7,142 nt of DNA from GCA-2697345 sp049602715. GTDB lineage: Bacteria > Pseudomonadota > Alphaproteobacteria > Rhodobacterales > Rhodobacteraceae. Position numbers and translations under genes: made by a program. Numbering within the stretch: the first letter of the stretch is position 1; every line of letters begins with the position of its first letter. Location of the stretch: assembly GCA_049602715.1 (NCBI GenBank), contig JBMYRX010000072.1, forward strand, positions 1 to 7,142, read 5' to 3'. Shown here in pieces: positions 1-5,454 of the stretch. The notes below the pieces were generated by a model. That model was not told the DNA's origin, made no database searches, and saw only the letters and a program-made list of their open reading frames with translations.

Positions 1-950
1 CAATCCCAGTGCCTCTCTACCATTGTTTTGGAATGGTAATGGGAGTCCTCGGTGCTGTTAGTAAAGGCGCCGCTATGGTCTTTCCTAGTGAAGCATTCGA
101 CCCAATCCAAACACTAGATGCATTAGTTAGTGAAAAATGTACTGGACTTTACGGCGTTCCAACGATGTTTGTCGCAATGCTTCAAGAGTTAGACAAAACG
201 CCAAGAGATCTTTCTTCGCTACGGACAGGGATTATGGCGGGAGCGCTTTGTCCAGTAGAAGTGATGAAAAAAGTAAATAATAAGATGAATATGACGGAAG
301 TTACAATCTGCTATGGAATGACTGAAACTTCGCCCGTTTCTTTTCAGAGTTTTGTTGATGACCCCACTAATAAACGTTGCGAAACCGTAGGCCGTGTCCA
401 CCCACATCTTGAAGTGAAAATAATTGATGGACTTGGTAAGATAGTTCCTGTGGGAGAGCAAGGTGAACTCTGTACTAAAGGGTATTCTGTTATGAAAGGG
501 TATTGGAACGACAGTGACAAAACCGATCAATCCATCGATGATGGCTGGATGCACACCGGAGATTTAGCAATATTCGATCAAGAGGGTTTCTGTACGATAA
601 CAGGTCGCCTTAAAGATATGATCATACGTGGTGGTGAAAATATATATCCACGCGAAATCGAAGAATTTTTATTTTCACATCCAAAAATTTTAGATGTTCA
701 AGTATTTGGAATACCGGATAAAAAAATGGGAGAAGTAGTTTGTGCGTGGGTAGTGCCAGTCGCCGGATGTCGTGTTGACCAAGATGAAATAATCCAGTTT
801 TGTGTAGATAAAATTGCACATTATAAAATACCAAAACACATCAAATTTGTTGACGAATTACCAATGACAATAACTGGAAAGCCTCAAAAATTTGTAATGA
901 GAGATAAAATGATAAAAGATCTTAATTCAAATATTTCAGGTAGGTTATAG
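1..950 (+). CDS. Acyl-CoA synthetase (AMP-forming), ACSF2/FadD-like, 5'-truncated
   Basis: AMP-forming acid:CoA ligase, expected to activate a fatty or other carboxylic acid with ATP to an acyl-adenylate and then an acyl-CoA thioester in the cytoplasm. The gene enters from the left edge. The frame is open from base 3 with no start, so 315 residues are visible of the usual 540-570. The N-terminal P-loop-like TSGTTG motif is outside the window. Numbering from the first complete codon, visible motifs are YGMTE (104-108), GELCTKGYSVMKGYW (about 154-168), the hinge/ATP region MHTGDLA (183-189), GRLKDMIIRGGENIYPREIE (201-220), and the C-terminal ITGKPQKF with its presumed catalytic Lys (about 293). 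The stretches PLYHCFGMV, LRTGIMAG and TETSPVSFQS are typical of the ACSF2-like branch, which often handles medium or branched acyl chains. The exact substrate cannot be read from sequence. It converges on the next gene with only 32 bp between the stops. Confidence 0.93.
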   Translation, partial: IPVPLYHCFGMVMGVLGAVSKGAAMVFPSEAFDPIQTLDALVSEKCTGLYGVPTMFVAMLQELDKTPRDLSSLRTGIMAGALCPVEVMKKVNNKMNMTEVTICYGMTETSPVSFQSFVDDPTNKRCETVGRVHPHLEVKIIDGLGKIVPVGEQGELCTKGYSVMKGYWNDSDKTDQSIDDGWMHTGDLAIFDQEGFCTITGRLKDMIIRGGENIYPREIEEFLFSHPKILDVQVFGIPDKKMGEVVCAWVVPVAGCRVDQDEIIQFCVDKIAHYKIPKHIKFVDELPMTITGKPQKFVMRDKMIKDLNSNISGRL

Positions 951-982
951 CTTGGCAATAAAATTGAGCTTCCGGTAAAAAT

Positions 983-1486
983 TTATGAATTAGAAGCTTT
1001 GTCCTCTCCATCAACTCGTACATAGTCATCCTCACTACCAAAATTCTCACCATCTTTTAAGAGACCCTTACCCGGGATAAAATTGACTTCCAGCCGTATT
1101 CCGTCTGGATCCTCAAATAATACGTAATAATATCCTGGTGCCCATTCTCGTTCCTCAGGACCACGAACGATTACGCCACCAAGAGAAGACACTAGAATTG
1201 CTGTTTGTTCAACATCTTCACGCGATCGAGCTCTCAGGCACAAGTGATGCAATCCGACCCTATACTGCTGAAACCGTTCTTCGGAAAATTCAGGGTCACA
1301 TTTACGAACACCGATAGCAGTCCTAGCACCAACATGATAACAAAAGTCAGGTCCATCATGCACCAAGGACATACCAAACTTAGGCAAAAGACTGCTGTAA
1401 AATTCACGAGCTTTTTGGAACTGGCTAACCGTCAAAATTACATGAGCCATACCATTAATATTAATTTGAGGGGTGTCATCCGTCAT
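983..1486 (-). CDS. VOC-family (glyoxalase/bleomycin-resistance/dioxygenase fold) protein
   Basis: A 167-residue single-module vicinal-oxygen-chelate protein. Members of this fold bind a divalent metal and catalyse isomerisation, epimerisation, glutathione addition or ring cleavage. Seen: the first beta strand GMAHVILTV with candidate ligand His15, HHLCLRA with His80/His81, and the family-typical YYYVLFEDPDGIRLEVNF (119-136) carrying Glu133. This pattern supports an intact metal site. Glyoxalase I enzymes are usually about 135-145 residues and most extradiol dioxygenases about 300, so neither identity is assured. The last 30 residues form an acidic tail outside the fold. The start codon overlaps the stop of the upstream GST gene (ATGA, 1483-1486) and has no good Shine-Dalgarno at usual spacing, so translation is probably coupled to the GST. 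Pairing with a GST makes a glutathione-linked substrate plausible (inference). Confidence 0.87.
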   Translation of the reverse strand: MTDDTPQININGMAHVILTVSQFQKAREFYSSLLPKFGMSLVHDGPDFCYHVGARTAIGVRKCDPEFSEERFQQYRVGLHHLCLRARSREDVEQTAILVSSLGGVIVRGPEEREWAPGYYYVLFEDPDGIRLEVNFIPGKGLLKDGENFGSEDDYVRVDGEDKASNS

Positions 1487-2145
1487 GATGTTGTCATTGC
1501 ACTACCTAATGCCTTAACTGCATCAGCCCGTCCCGGTGATGGAGGAATATTTAAACCACGATCGCACGCTGGTCGCTCTCGCATTTGATCCATCCACCGC
1601 TCAAGATCTTCTAAACCTTCAGTTGGGACACGAGCCCATCTATGACTTCTAATCCAAGACCAATTGGAGATATCTGCAATCGAAAATTCTTTAGACAACC
1701 ATTTTCGATCAGTTAAGTGATTATTCAATACTTCATACAGACGCCGAGTCTCATTATGATAACGCTTCCTAGCAGGTGGAACATCCTCAGGAAAATACCG
1801 CTCAAAAGCTACTGCCTGACCCTGCATGGGCCCAATCCCACTAGCTTGAAACATCAACCATTGCATAACCTCATGGCGTTCTGAGCCGTTAACCGGTAAC
1901 AATTTACCAGTTTTCTCAGCTAAGTAAAATAGGATAGCATTGGAGTCGAACAGAGTTAAGCCGCCAGCCTCGTTATCGGTAATGACCGGTATCCGACCAT
2001 TAGGGTTCATTTTCAAAAATTTTGGTTTGTGCTGATCACCCTTAGAAAGATCGACATATCTTACGTTATAAGCCAATTCTAATTCTTCTAGCACCATTGC
2101 AACTTTCCAGCCATTTGGTGTAGGAGATGTATAAAGATCTATCAT
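1483..2145 (-). CDS. Glutathione S-transferase, YfcG/Ure2p-like (Nu class)
   Basis: A cytosolic GST of 220 residues with an N-terminal thioredoxin-like domain (1-84) and a helical C-terminal domain (about 90-205). The N-terminus MIDLYTSPTPNGWK aligns position for position with my recollection of E. coli YfcG, including Thr9 and Asn11, used there for glutathione binding in place of a catalytic Tyr/Ser. Further marks are GDQHKPKFLKMNPNGRIPVI (36-55, cis-Pro53), LFDSNAILFYLAEKTGKLLP (65-84, with the glutathione-carboxylate-binding Asp/Ser), GPMQGQ, and the N-capping box SIADIS (155-160). YfcG-type enzymes act on disulfides with bound GSSG, and some relatives conjugate or deglutathionylate substrates. 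The frame is open to an ATG at 2193, but those 16 extra residues are unlike the family. The ATG at 2145 has a good ribosome-binding site and begins at the conserved first strand. It is first in a two-gene unit with the VOC gene. Confidence 0.92.
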   Translation of the reverse strand: MIDLYTSPTPNGWKVAMVLEELELAYNVRYVDLSKGDQHKPKFLKMNPNGRIPVITDNEAGGLTLFDSNAILFYLAEKTGKLLPVNGSERHEVMQWLMFQASGIGPMQGQAVAFERYFPEDVPPARKRYHNETRRLYEVLNNHLTDRKWLSKEFSIADISNWSWIRSHRWARVPTEGLEDLERWMDQMRERPACDRGLNIPPSPGRADAVKALGSAMTTS

Positions 2146-2231
2146 TAGCACTCCGTCCTTTAAAAAATGATTATGGCGCCAGTTGGTAAACAAAAAATAG
2201 AACTAGCATATAGATAATAGAATGAACAGTT
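2146..2231. promoter_or_regulatory. Divergent intergenic region between GST and HCCA-isomerase operons
   Basis: The 86 bp must hold the promoters of both the minus-strand GST/VOC pair and the plus-strand three-gene operon. For the plus strand, GATAAT (2213-2218) is a one-mismatch -10 candidate. It would start transcription around 2225, only a few bases before the ATG at 2232, and it has no convincing -35 at 17 bp. TTGGTA (2183-2188) is -35-like but poorly spaced. For the minus strand, CATAAT (read from the complement near 2170-2175) is a weak -10. No regulator gene adjoins it and no clear operator palindrome is seen. Two promoters so close together suggest co-regulation (inference). Confidence 0.4.
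2151..2160 (-). promoter_or_regulatory. Ribosome-binding site fixing the GST start
   Basis: On the minus strand this reads AAGGACGGAG. GGAG lies 5 nt before the ATG at 2145. The alternative upstream ATG at 2193 lacks family homology after it, so this site decides the start. Confidence 0.7.
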
Positions 2232-2861
2232 ATGACTAAAACCACTTGGTATTTTGATTTTATATCACCATTCGCCTATCTACAGCTAGCACGTTTTACT
2301 GAATTACCTCAAAACTTAGATATTAATTTAAAGCCAGTACTATTTGGATCATTACTCAAGCATTGGGGTCAACTTGGGCCTGCAGAAATTCCACCTAAAC
2401 GGCGTTTTGTCTATAGGTTTTTCAAATGGAACGCAGATCGTCTTGATCTTCCTTTTATTATGCCTCCAAGTCATCCATATAACCCACTTCCAGCTCTACG
2501 CCTGTGTGTAGCTGCTGGTAGTCAGCTTCATCAGGTTAAAGAAATTTTTAATGTGATTTATGGTCAAGGAATTCAACCTGATAGTGCAGTCGGAATTCAA
2601 GCTATTGCAAAAGCCGTGGGTATAACTGATCCAGATACCGTAATTAATGATCAGGCAGTTAAACAAAAATTAAGGGAAAACACTGAACTCGCAATAAATG
2701 AAGGTGTTTTCGGGGTTCCCAGCTTTGTCGTAAATAATGAGGTCTTCTGGGGCGGCGATGCAACAGAAATGTTGTTGGACTATTTAGAAAATACAGATCT
2801 ATTTAATTCGCCTGAAATGACCAGAATTTCTACTATGCCGATGGGTAAAAAAAGGAAGTAA
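2232..2861 (+). CDS. 2-hydroxychromene-2-carboxylate isomerase family protein (kappa-GST/DsbA-like)
   Basis: A 209-residue cytosolic thioredoxin-fold protein with a DsbA-like helical insertion. In naphthalene degradation, NahD of this family isomerises 2-hydroxychromene-2-carboxylate using glutathione. Most relatives have unknown substrates. Seen: the N-terminal strand and active-site region WYFDFISPFAYL with the expected catalytic Ser12, then PPKRRFVYRFFKWNADRL (54-71), HPYNPLPALRL (81-91), and the cis-Pro motif GVFGVPSFVV (158-167) followed by VFWGGD (171-176). The tail RISTMPMGKKR resembles the common ending of proteobacterial members. Length is normal. No Shine-Dalgarno is evident before the ATG. 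The next gene follows after 9 bp, so it heads an operon with chaC and an SDR. No naphthalene dioxygenase or aldolase is nearby, so the named reaction should not be taken as the actual one. Confidence 0.9.
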   Translation: MTKTTWYFDFISPFAYLQLARFTELPQNLDINLKPVLFGSLLKHWGQLGPAEIPPKRRFVYRFFKWNADRLDLPFIMPPSHPYNPLPALRLCVAAGSQLHQVKEIFNVIYGQGIQPDSAVGIQAIAKAVGITDPDTVINDQAVKQKLRENTELAINEGVFGVPSFVVNNEVFWGGDATEMLLDYLENTDLFNSPEMTRISTMPMGKKRK

Positions 2862-2870
2862 AAAGCAATA

Positions 2871-3596
2871 ATGACCGATCCATTTCTACATCATCCAAAT
2901 TTGAAAAACTTAATTAAACCATGCAAAGAGTCATTTTTTCGAACAATAACAGTCAATCAAGTGAAAAAAATGTTAAACGAATCTGGCCTTCCTCAAACAT
3001 TAGAATTCTATGATGATAAAACTCGTGAGGCGTTACGGAGAGACGCCTTAAACAATCATTCTGGGGATCTCCTAATTTTTGCTTATGGTTCGTTGATATG
3101 GGATCCTGCGTTAGAGTTTACTGAAATAAGACGAGCATTTGCGCCAAATCACGCTCGTCGGTTTATTCTGGTTGATACTCATGGCGGTCGCGGCACTGCT
3201 GAAGCACCTGGTCTCATGGCTGCACTTGACGAGGGTAAAGGCTGTGAGGGTTTTACTTTCAGGATATCTGCAGAAAAAGTAGAAACTGAAACCGAAATTC
3301 TGTTCCGTCGTGAGATGATTGCGCCTGGATACCACGCGCGTTTTATAACACTTCAAATTGACGAAACAGAATCCAAAGCTTTGACTTTTATTGCTGATCA
3401 TAGTTCGGAAATGATGCATCCCAACATAGAAAGAAACGACCAAATAATTTATGCAGCAACCGGAGTTGGGATTCTAGGTAGTAGCCTTGAGTATCTACAA
3501 AACACGGTTAAAAACCTTAATGAAATAGGTATTAATGACACTGACGCCACAGAATTATTACATAAAGCTTTAAGCTATCAAAAAAATATAGTGTAA
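2871..3596 (+). CDS. chaC: ChaC-like gamma-glutamylcyclotransferase
   Basis: A cytoplasmic enzyme expected to cleave the gamma-glutamyl bond of glutathione, giving 5-oxoproline and Cys-Gly. At 241 residues it is close to E. coli ChaC in length. The first 65 residues are a variable lead-in. The cyclotransferase domain starts at LLIFAYGSLIWDPALEFTE (67-85), containing the substrate-loop YGSL (72-75). It continues through GGRGTAEAPGLMAAL (105-119) and LFRREMIAPGY (144-154), where Glu148 occupies the catalytic acid/base position. All key residues are present. The gene starts 9 bp after the HCCA-isomerase stop, with AAGGAAG (2852-2858) overlapping the end of that gene as the likely ribosome-binding site. 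The SDR follows after 15 bp. ChaC is usually a housekeeping or stress glutathione-turnover gene. Its place between a glutathione-dependent isomerase-type gene and an oxidoreductase suggests it may process a glutathione adduct here (inference). Confidence 0.93.
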   Translation: MTDPFLHHPNLKNLIKPCKESFFRTITVNQVKKMLNESGLPQTLEFYDDKTREALRRDALNNHSGDLLIFAYGSLIWDPALEFTEIRRAFAPNHARRFILVDTHGGRGTAEAPGLMAALDEGKGCEGFTFRISAEKVETETEILFRREMIAPGYHARFITLQIDETESKALTFIADHSSEMMHPNIERNDQIIYAATGVGILGSSLEYLQNTVKNLNEIGINDTDATELLHKALSYQKNIV

Positions 3597-3611
3597 AAGG
3601 ACTCTCGTATT

Positions 3612-4346
3612 ATGAGTAAAAAGATTGCAGTTATAACTGGTGCAGCAGGTGGTATCGGACGCGAGATTGTAGCTTCCCTAATACGAGATGGTGTAAAGTG
3701 TTATGGCTTAGATATTTCGAAAGAAGGTTTGAAAGAGATTGAATCCAGACTTAGTAATGAATTTGTTGGTATCGAGGTTGATTTAACCAAAACTGAAAAA
3801 ATTCTATCATCATTTAAACAGATCGAGACTGCAGAAGGTGGCATGGATATTTTAGTTAATAATGTAGGTACCTGTTTAATGTCCAACTTTCCTGATATTT
3901 CAGTAACCGAATTTGAACTTCAAATGAAGTTAAATTTTGACTCAGCTTTTCATTGTTCTCAGGCAGCTATAAAACTTATGAACGGTCGAACTGGCGTAAG
4001 AAAAATAATAAACATATCATCAAATGGCGCATATAATTTTAAAACTTTTGATCCTCCACATTATCGCGCAAGTAAGGCGGCGATGGACAGCCTAACCAAA
4101 CATCTTGCTAGTACTTACGCTGTTGATAAAATCTCAGTAAACTCTATTGCACCTGCGATGACAAATACACCCCTTTGCGATATTCTAAGTGCAGACGTTC
4201 TAGCAAAAGCTATCGAAGAAATGCCCCACGGTCATCTTATGGAACCTGCTGAAATTGCTGAGTGGGTACGTTTTTTAGCGTCACCCGCAGGTGATATTTC
4301 AAGCGGAAATATAATAGTTTTAAACCAAGGGCGGGATGTTCATTAG
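3612..4346 (+). CDS. Short-chain dehydrogenase/reductase (classical SDR)
   Basis: NAD(P)-dependent oxidoreductase of 244 residues, cytoplasmic, single Rossmann domain. Seen: the cofactor glycine motif TGAAGGIG (9-16), an acidic residue at the end of strand 2 (Asp34 in YGLDIS) which favours NAD(H) over NADP(H), DLT at 57-59, NNVG (83-86, a variant of NNAG), the structural Asn108, the catalytic Ser (INISS, 134-138 region), Tyr151 and Lys155 in HYRASKAA, and SVNSIAPAMTNTPL (175-188). The set is complete, so the enzyme should be active. The substrate, probably an alcohol, diol or ketone, is not deducible. AAAGGA (3596-3601) gives a ribosome-binding site 10 nt ahead of the ATG. It is the last gene of the operon, and its stop overlaps the stop of the convergent hydrolase gene by 4 nt. 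Confidence 0.94.
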   Translation: MSKKIAVITGAAGGIGREIVASLIRDGVKCYGLDISKEGLKEIESRLSNEFVGIEVDLTKTEKILSSFKQIETAEGGMDILVNNVGTCLMSNFPDISVTEFELQMKLNFDSAFHCSQAAIKLMNGRTGVRKIINISSNGAYNFKTFDPPHYRASKAAMDSLTKHLASTYAVDKISVNSIAPAMTNTPLCDILSADVLAKAIEEMPHGHLMEPAEIAEWVRFLASPAGDISSGNIIVLNQGRDVH

Positions 4347-5101
4347 GCGTAATACTTGGGTGTCTTTCGTAACTTAGGCCATTGATCCGGGGAATGCCCA
4401 AATATAACAAATGCATCAAGTCCTTTAGCTCGATCCATTAACCGAATAAAATTCTCTTTAGCTCGATCTTCATTCCAAGAACCCTCAAACCCGTCATTGA
4501 TTTCAGAAGGTCTTGAAATTGCGTCGCTAGCTAGCAAAGTATGCCCTGTTTTAGGTAATTGAAGCTCAATAGAAATTTGCCCAGGTGCATGACCTGGTGT
4601 CTGTAAAATCTTAAATCCTGGACCAATTTCTGTATCCTCATCGAGGAGTAAATAATTACGATCTGGCCATTCCAACGGCTGGACACCCGCCCAGTACAAT
4701 GGACGTTCAAGTTCGCGTTCGGCACTTGATATAAGAATTGGACAATGTGGAAAATCAGCTATACCGCCAACATGGTCAATATGCGTGTGTGTGATTACCA
4801 ATAAATCGATATCTAAAATATTAACACCACTCAAAGATAATTGCTCTTTTGGAAAGTTCACCGGCTCAAGCTTTAATATATTACCAAACTTATCCATTCC
4901 ATCTTCTACAGAAGAACCATGTGGATCAGTAATATATTTACGGTGAAACCCGGTATCTACTAAAATTTTTTCGCCGGCGCTTGTATGAATCAAGAAGCCA
5001 CATATACCAATGATACGACCATTAGCGTGTACCTGGAATAAACCAAAGTCCAGCACGTGCAGTTGTGTTGGAGTCCCTTTCACATAACTAACAGTTTTCA
5101 T
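4343..5101 (-). CDS. Metallo-beta-lactamase-fold hydrolase, N-acyl-homoserine-lactonase-like
   Basis: A 252-residue dinuclear-metal hydrolase, apparently cytoplasmic (no signal peptide). The metal-site motif HTHIDH (105-110) gives the HxHxDH pattern. TPGHAPGQ (168-175) supplies His171, ASDA (191-194) the bridging Asp193, and FGHSPDQW (234-241) His236. Length and order match the AHL-lactonase/AttM group (AiiA, AttM/BlcC), which open acyl-homoserine lactones or gamma-butyrolactone. The Tyr that AiiA has three residues after the bridging Asp is Ser196 here, so acyl-homoserine lactone itself may not be the substrate. Other lactones or esters are possible. The start is well set by AAGGAG (5110-5115) 8 nt upstream. 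The gene faces the SDR tail-to-tail with overlapping stops. Lying 353 bp downstream of the binding-protein gene beyond a hairpin, it probably has its own promoter. Confidence 0.88.
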   Translation of the reverse strand: MKTVSYVKGTPTQLHVLDFGLFQVHANGRIIGICGFLIHTSAGEKILVDTGFHRKYITDPHGSSVEDGMDKFGNILKLEPVNFPKEQLSLSGVNILDIDLLVITHTHIDHVGGIADFPHCPILISSAERELERPLYWAGVQPLEWPDRNYLLLDEDTEIGPGFKILQTPGHAPGQISIELQLPKTGHTLLASDAISRPSEINDGFEGSWNEDRAKENFIRLMDRAKGLDAFVIFGHSPDQWPKLRKTPKYYA

Positions 5102-5173
5102 TTATTTTTCTCCTTAACAACCGACGATCTATGGGTGACCACTGAAAATCAAGATATCTACCCTATTCCTATA

Positions 5174-5191
5174 TTTCTAGAAACTATAGTT
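5174..5191. promoter_or_regulatory. Two overlapping 10-bp palindromes, possible operator
   Basis: TTTCTAGAAA (5174-5183) and AACTATAGTT (5182-5191) are each perfect dyads and share two bases. They lie 73-90 bp before the MBL start codon, where an operator or promoter could be. The second includes TATAGT in minus-strand orientation, a possible -10 element. In AT-rich DNA short palindromes arise by chance, so this is tentative. Confidence 0.25.
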
Positions 5192-5397
5192 CGGCTATGT
5201 TAAATGCTCGATCTAAGTTTCCTTTTTAGCAAAAACTAATTTTTTTTCGGGGATAATTAAAATAAATAATTAAAGCATAAAATATTACTTTGGAGGTAAG
5301 ATATTTTAAATAAGTCGGCAACTTATAACCTCATTGAAAAAAATCGCTGGGTACATTTGCGTATTCTTAATCATCCAATAGGATCTAATAATATAAC

Positions 5398-5419
5398 TTG
5401 CACCCCTAGTGGGGTGCAA
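5398..5419. terminator. Perfect hairpin downstream of the substrate-binding-protein gene
   Basis: TTGCACCCC (5398-5406) pairs fully with GGGGTGCAA (5411-5419) around a 4-nt loop. It lies 35 bp after the binding-protein stop on the minus strand. In that direction the sequence after the stem is AU-rich (GTTATATTATT) but lacks a pure U run. In the plus direction only three T follow. It is therefore a likely but imperfect intrinsic terminator, or an mRNA 3'-end stabilising stem, for the binding-protein transcript. Confidence 0.6.
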
Positions 5420-5454
5420 ATTTCCTTCTGATAAATTTAATATTTATGAGTTTT

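Larger units (their letters stand above)
5102..5454. other. AT-rich intergenic region upstream of the MBL hydrolase gene
   Basis: The 353 bp contain no gene I can support. From left to right they hold the ribosome-binding site of the MBL gene, two abutting short palindromes (5174-5191), a T8 run followed by CGGGG, a 13-bp-period direct repeat of ATAATTAAA (5253-5261 and 5266-5274), a GGAGGT box (5292-5297) with no ATG, GTG or TTG at normal spacing, and a perfect 9-bp-stem hairpin (5398-5419). The MBL promoter should be within the left half. I found no strong -35/-10 pair, only TATAGT on the minus strand around 5185-5190. Confidence 0.6.

Noticed and set aside
219..554. A minus-strand open frame of 111 codons inside the acyl-CoA synthetase gene
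   Set aside because: It is fully antisense to a strongly conserved domain and has a composition typical of a shadow frame.
967..998. Inverted repeat AGCTTC...GAAGCT between the acyl-CoA synthetase and VOC genes as a bidirectional terminator
   Set aside because: The stem is only 6 bp with a 20-nt loop, runs into the VOC coding region and has no U tract.
1205..1588. A plus-strand open frame of 127 codons across the VOC/GST junction
   Set aside because: It is antisense to two well-supported genes, spans their junction and shows no protein-like motif.
2146..2193. A 16-residue N-terminal extension of the GST from the ATG at 2193
   Set aside because: The extra residues do not match the GST family, and the ATG at 2145 has a good ribosome-binding site and starts at the conserved first strand.
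3111..3443. A minus-strand open frame of 110 codons inside chaC
   Set aside because: It is antisense to the conserved catalytic domain and no family is recognisable.
2232..4346. A classical naphthalene-type aromatic degradation operon, based on the HCCA-isomerase name
   Set aside because: No ring-hydroxylating dioxygenase, extradiol dioxygenase or hydratase-aldolase is present, and the family is much broader than NahD.
5225..5248. TTAG-loop-CTAA followed by a T8 run as a plus-strand terminator
   Set aside because: The stem is only 4 bp and AT-rich, and no plus-strand gene lies upstream that would need it.
5306..5374. A 22-codon minus-strand ORF starting at the ATG at 5374
   Set aside because: It has no ribosome-binding site, no recognisable peptide and a length expected by chance.
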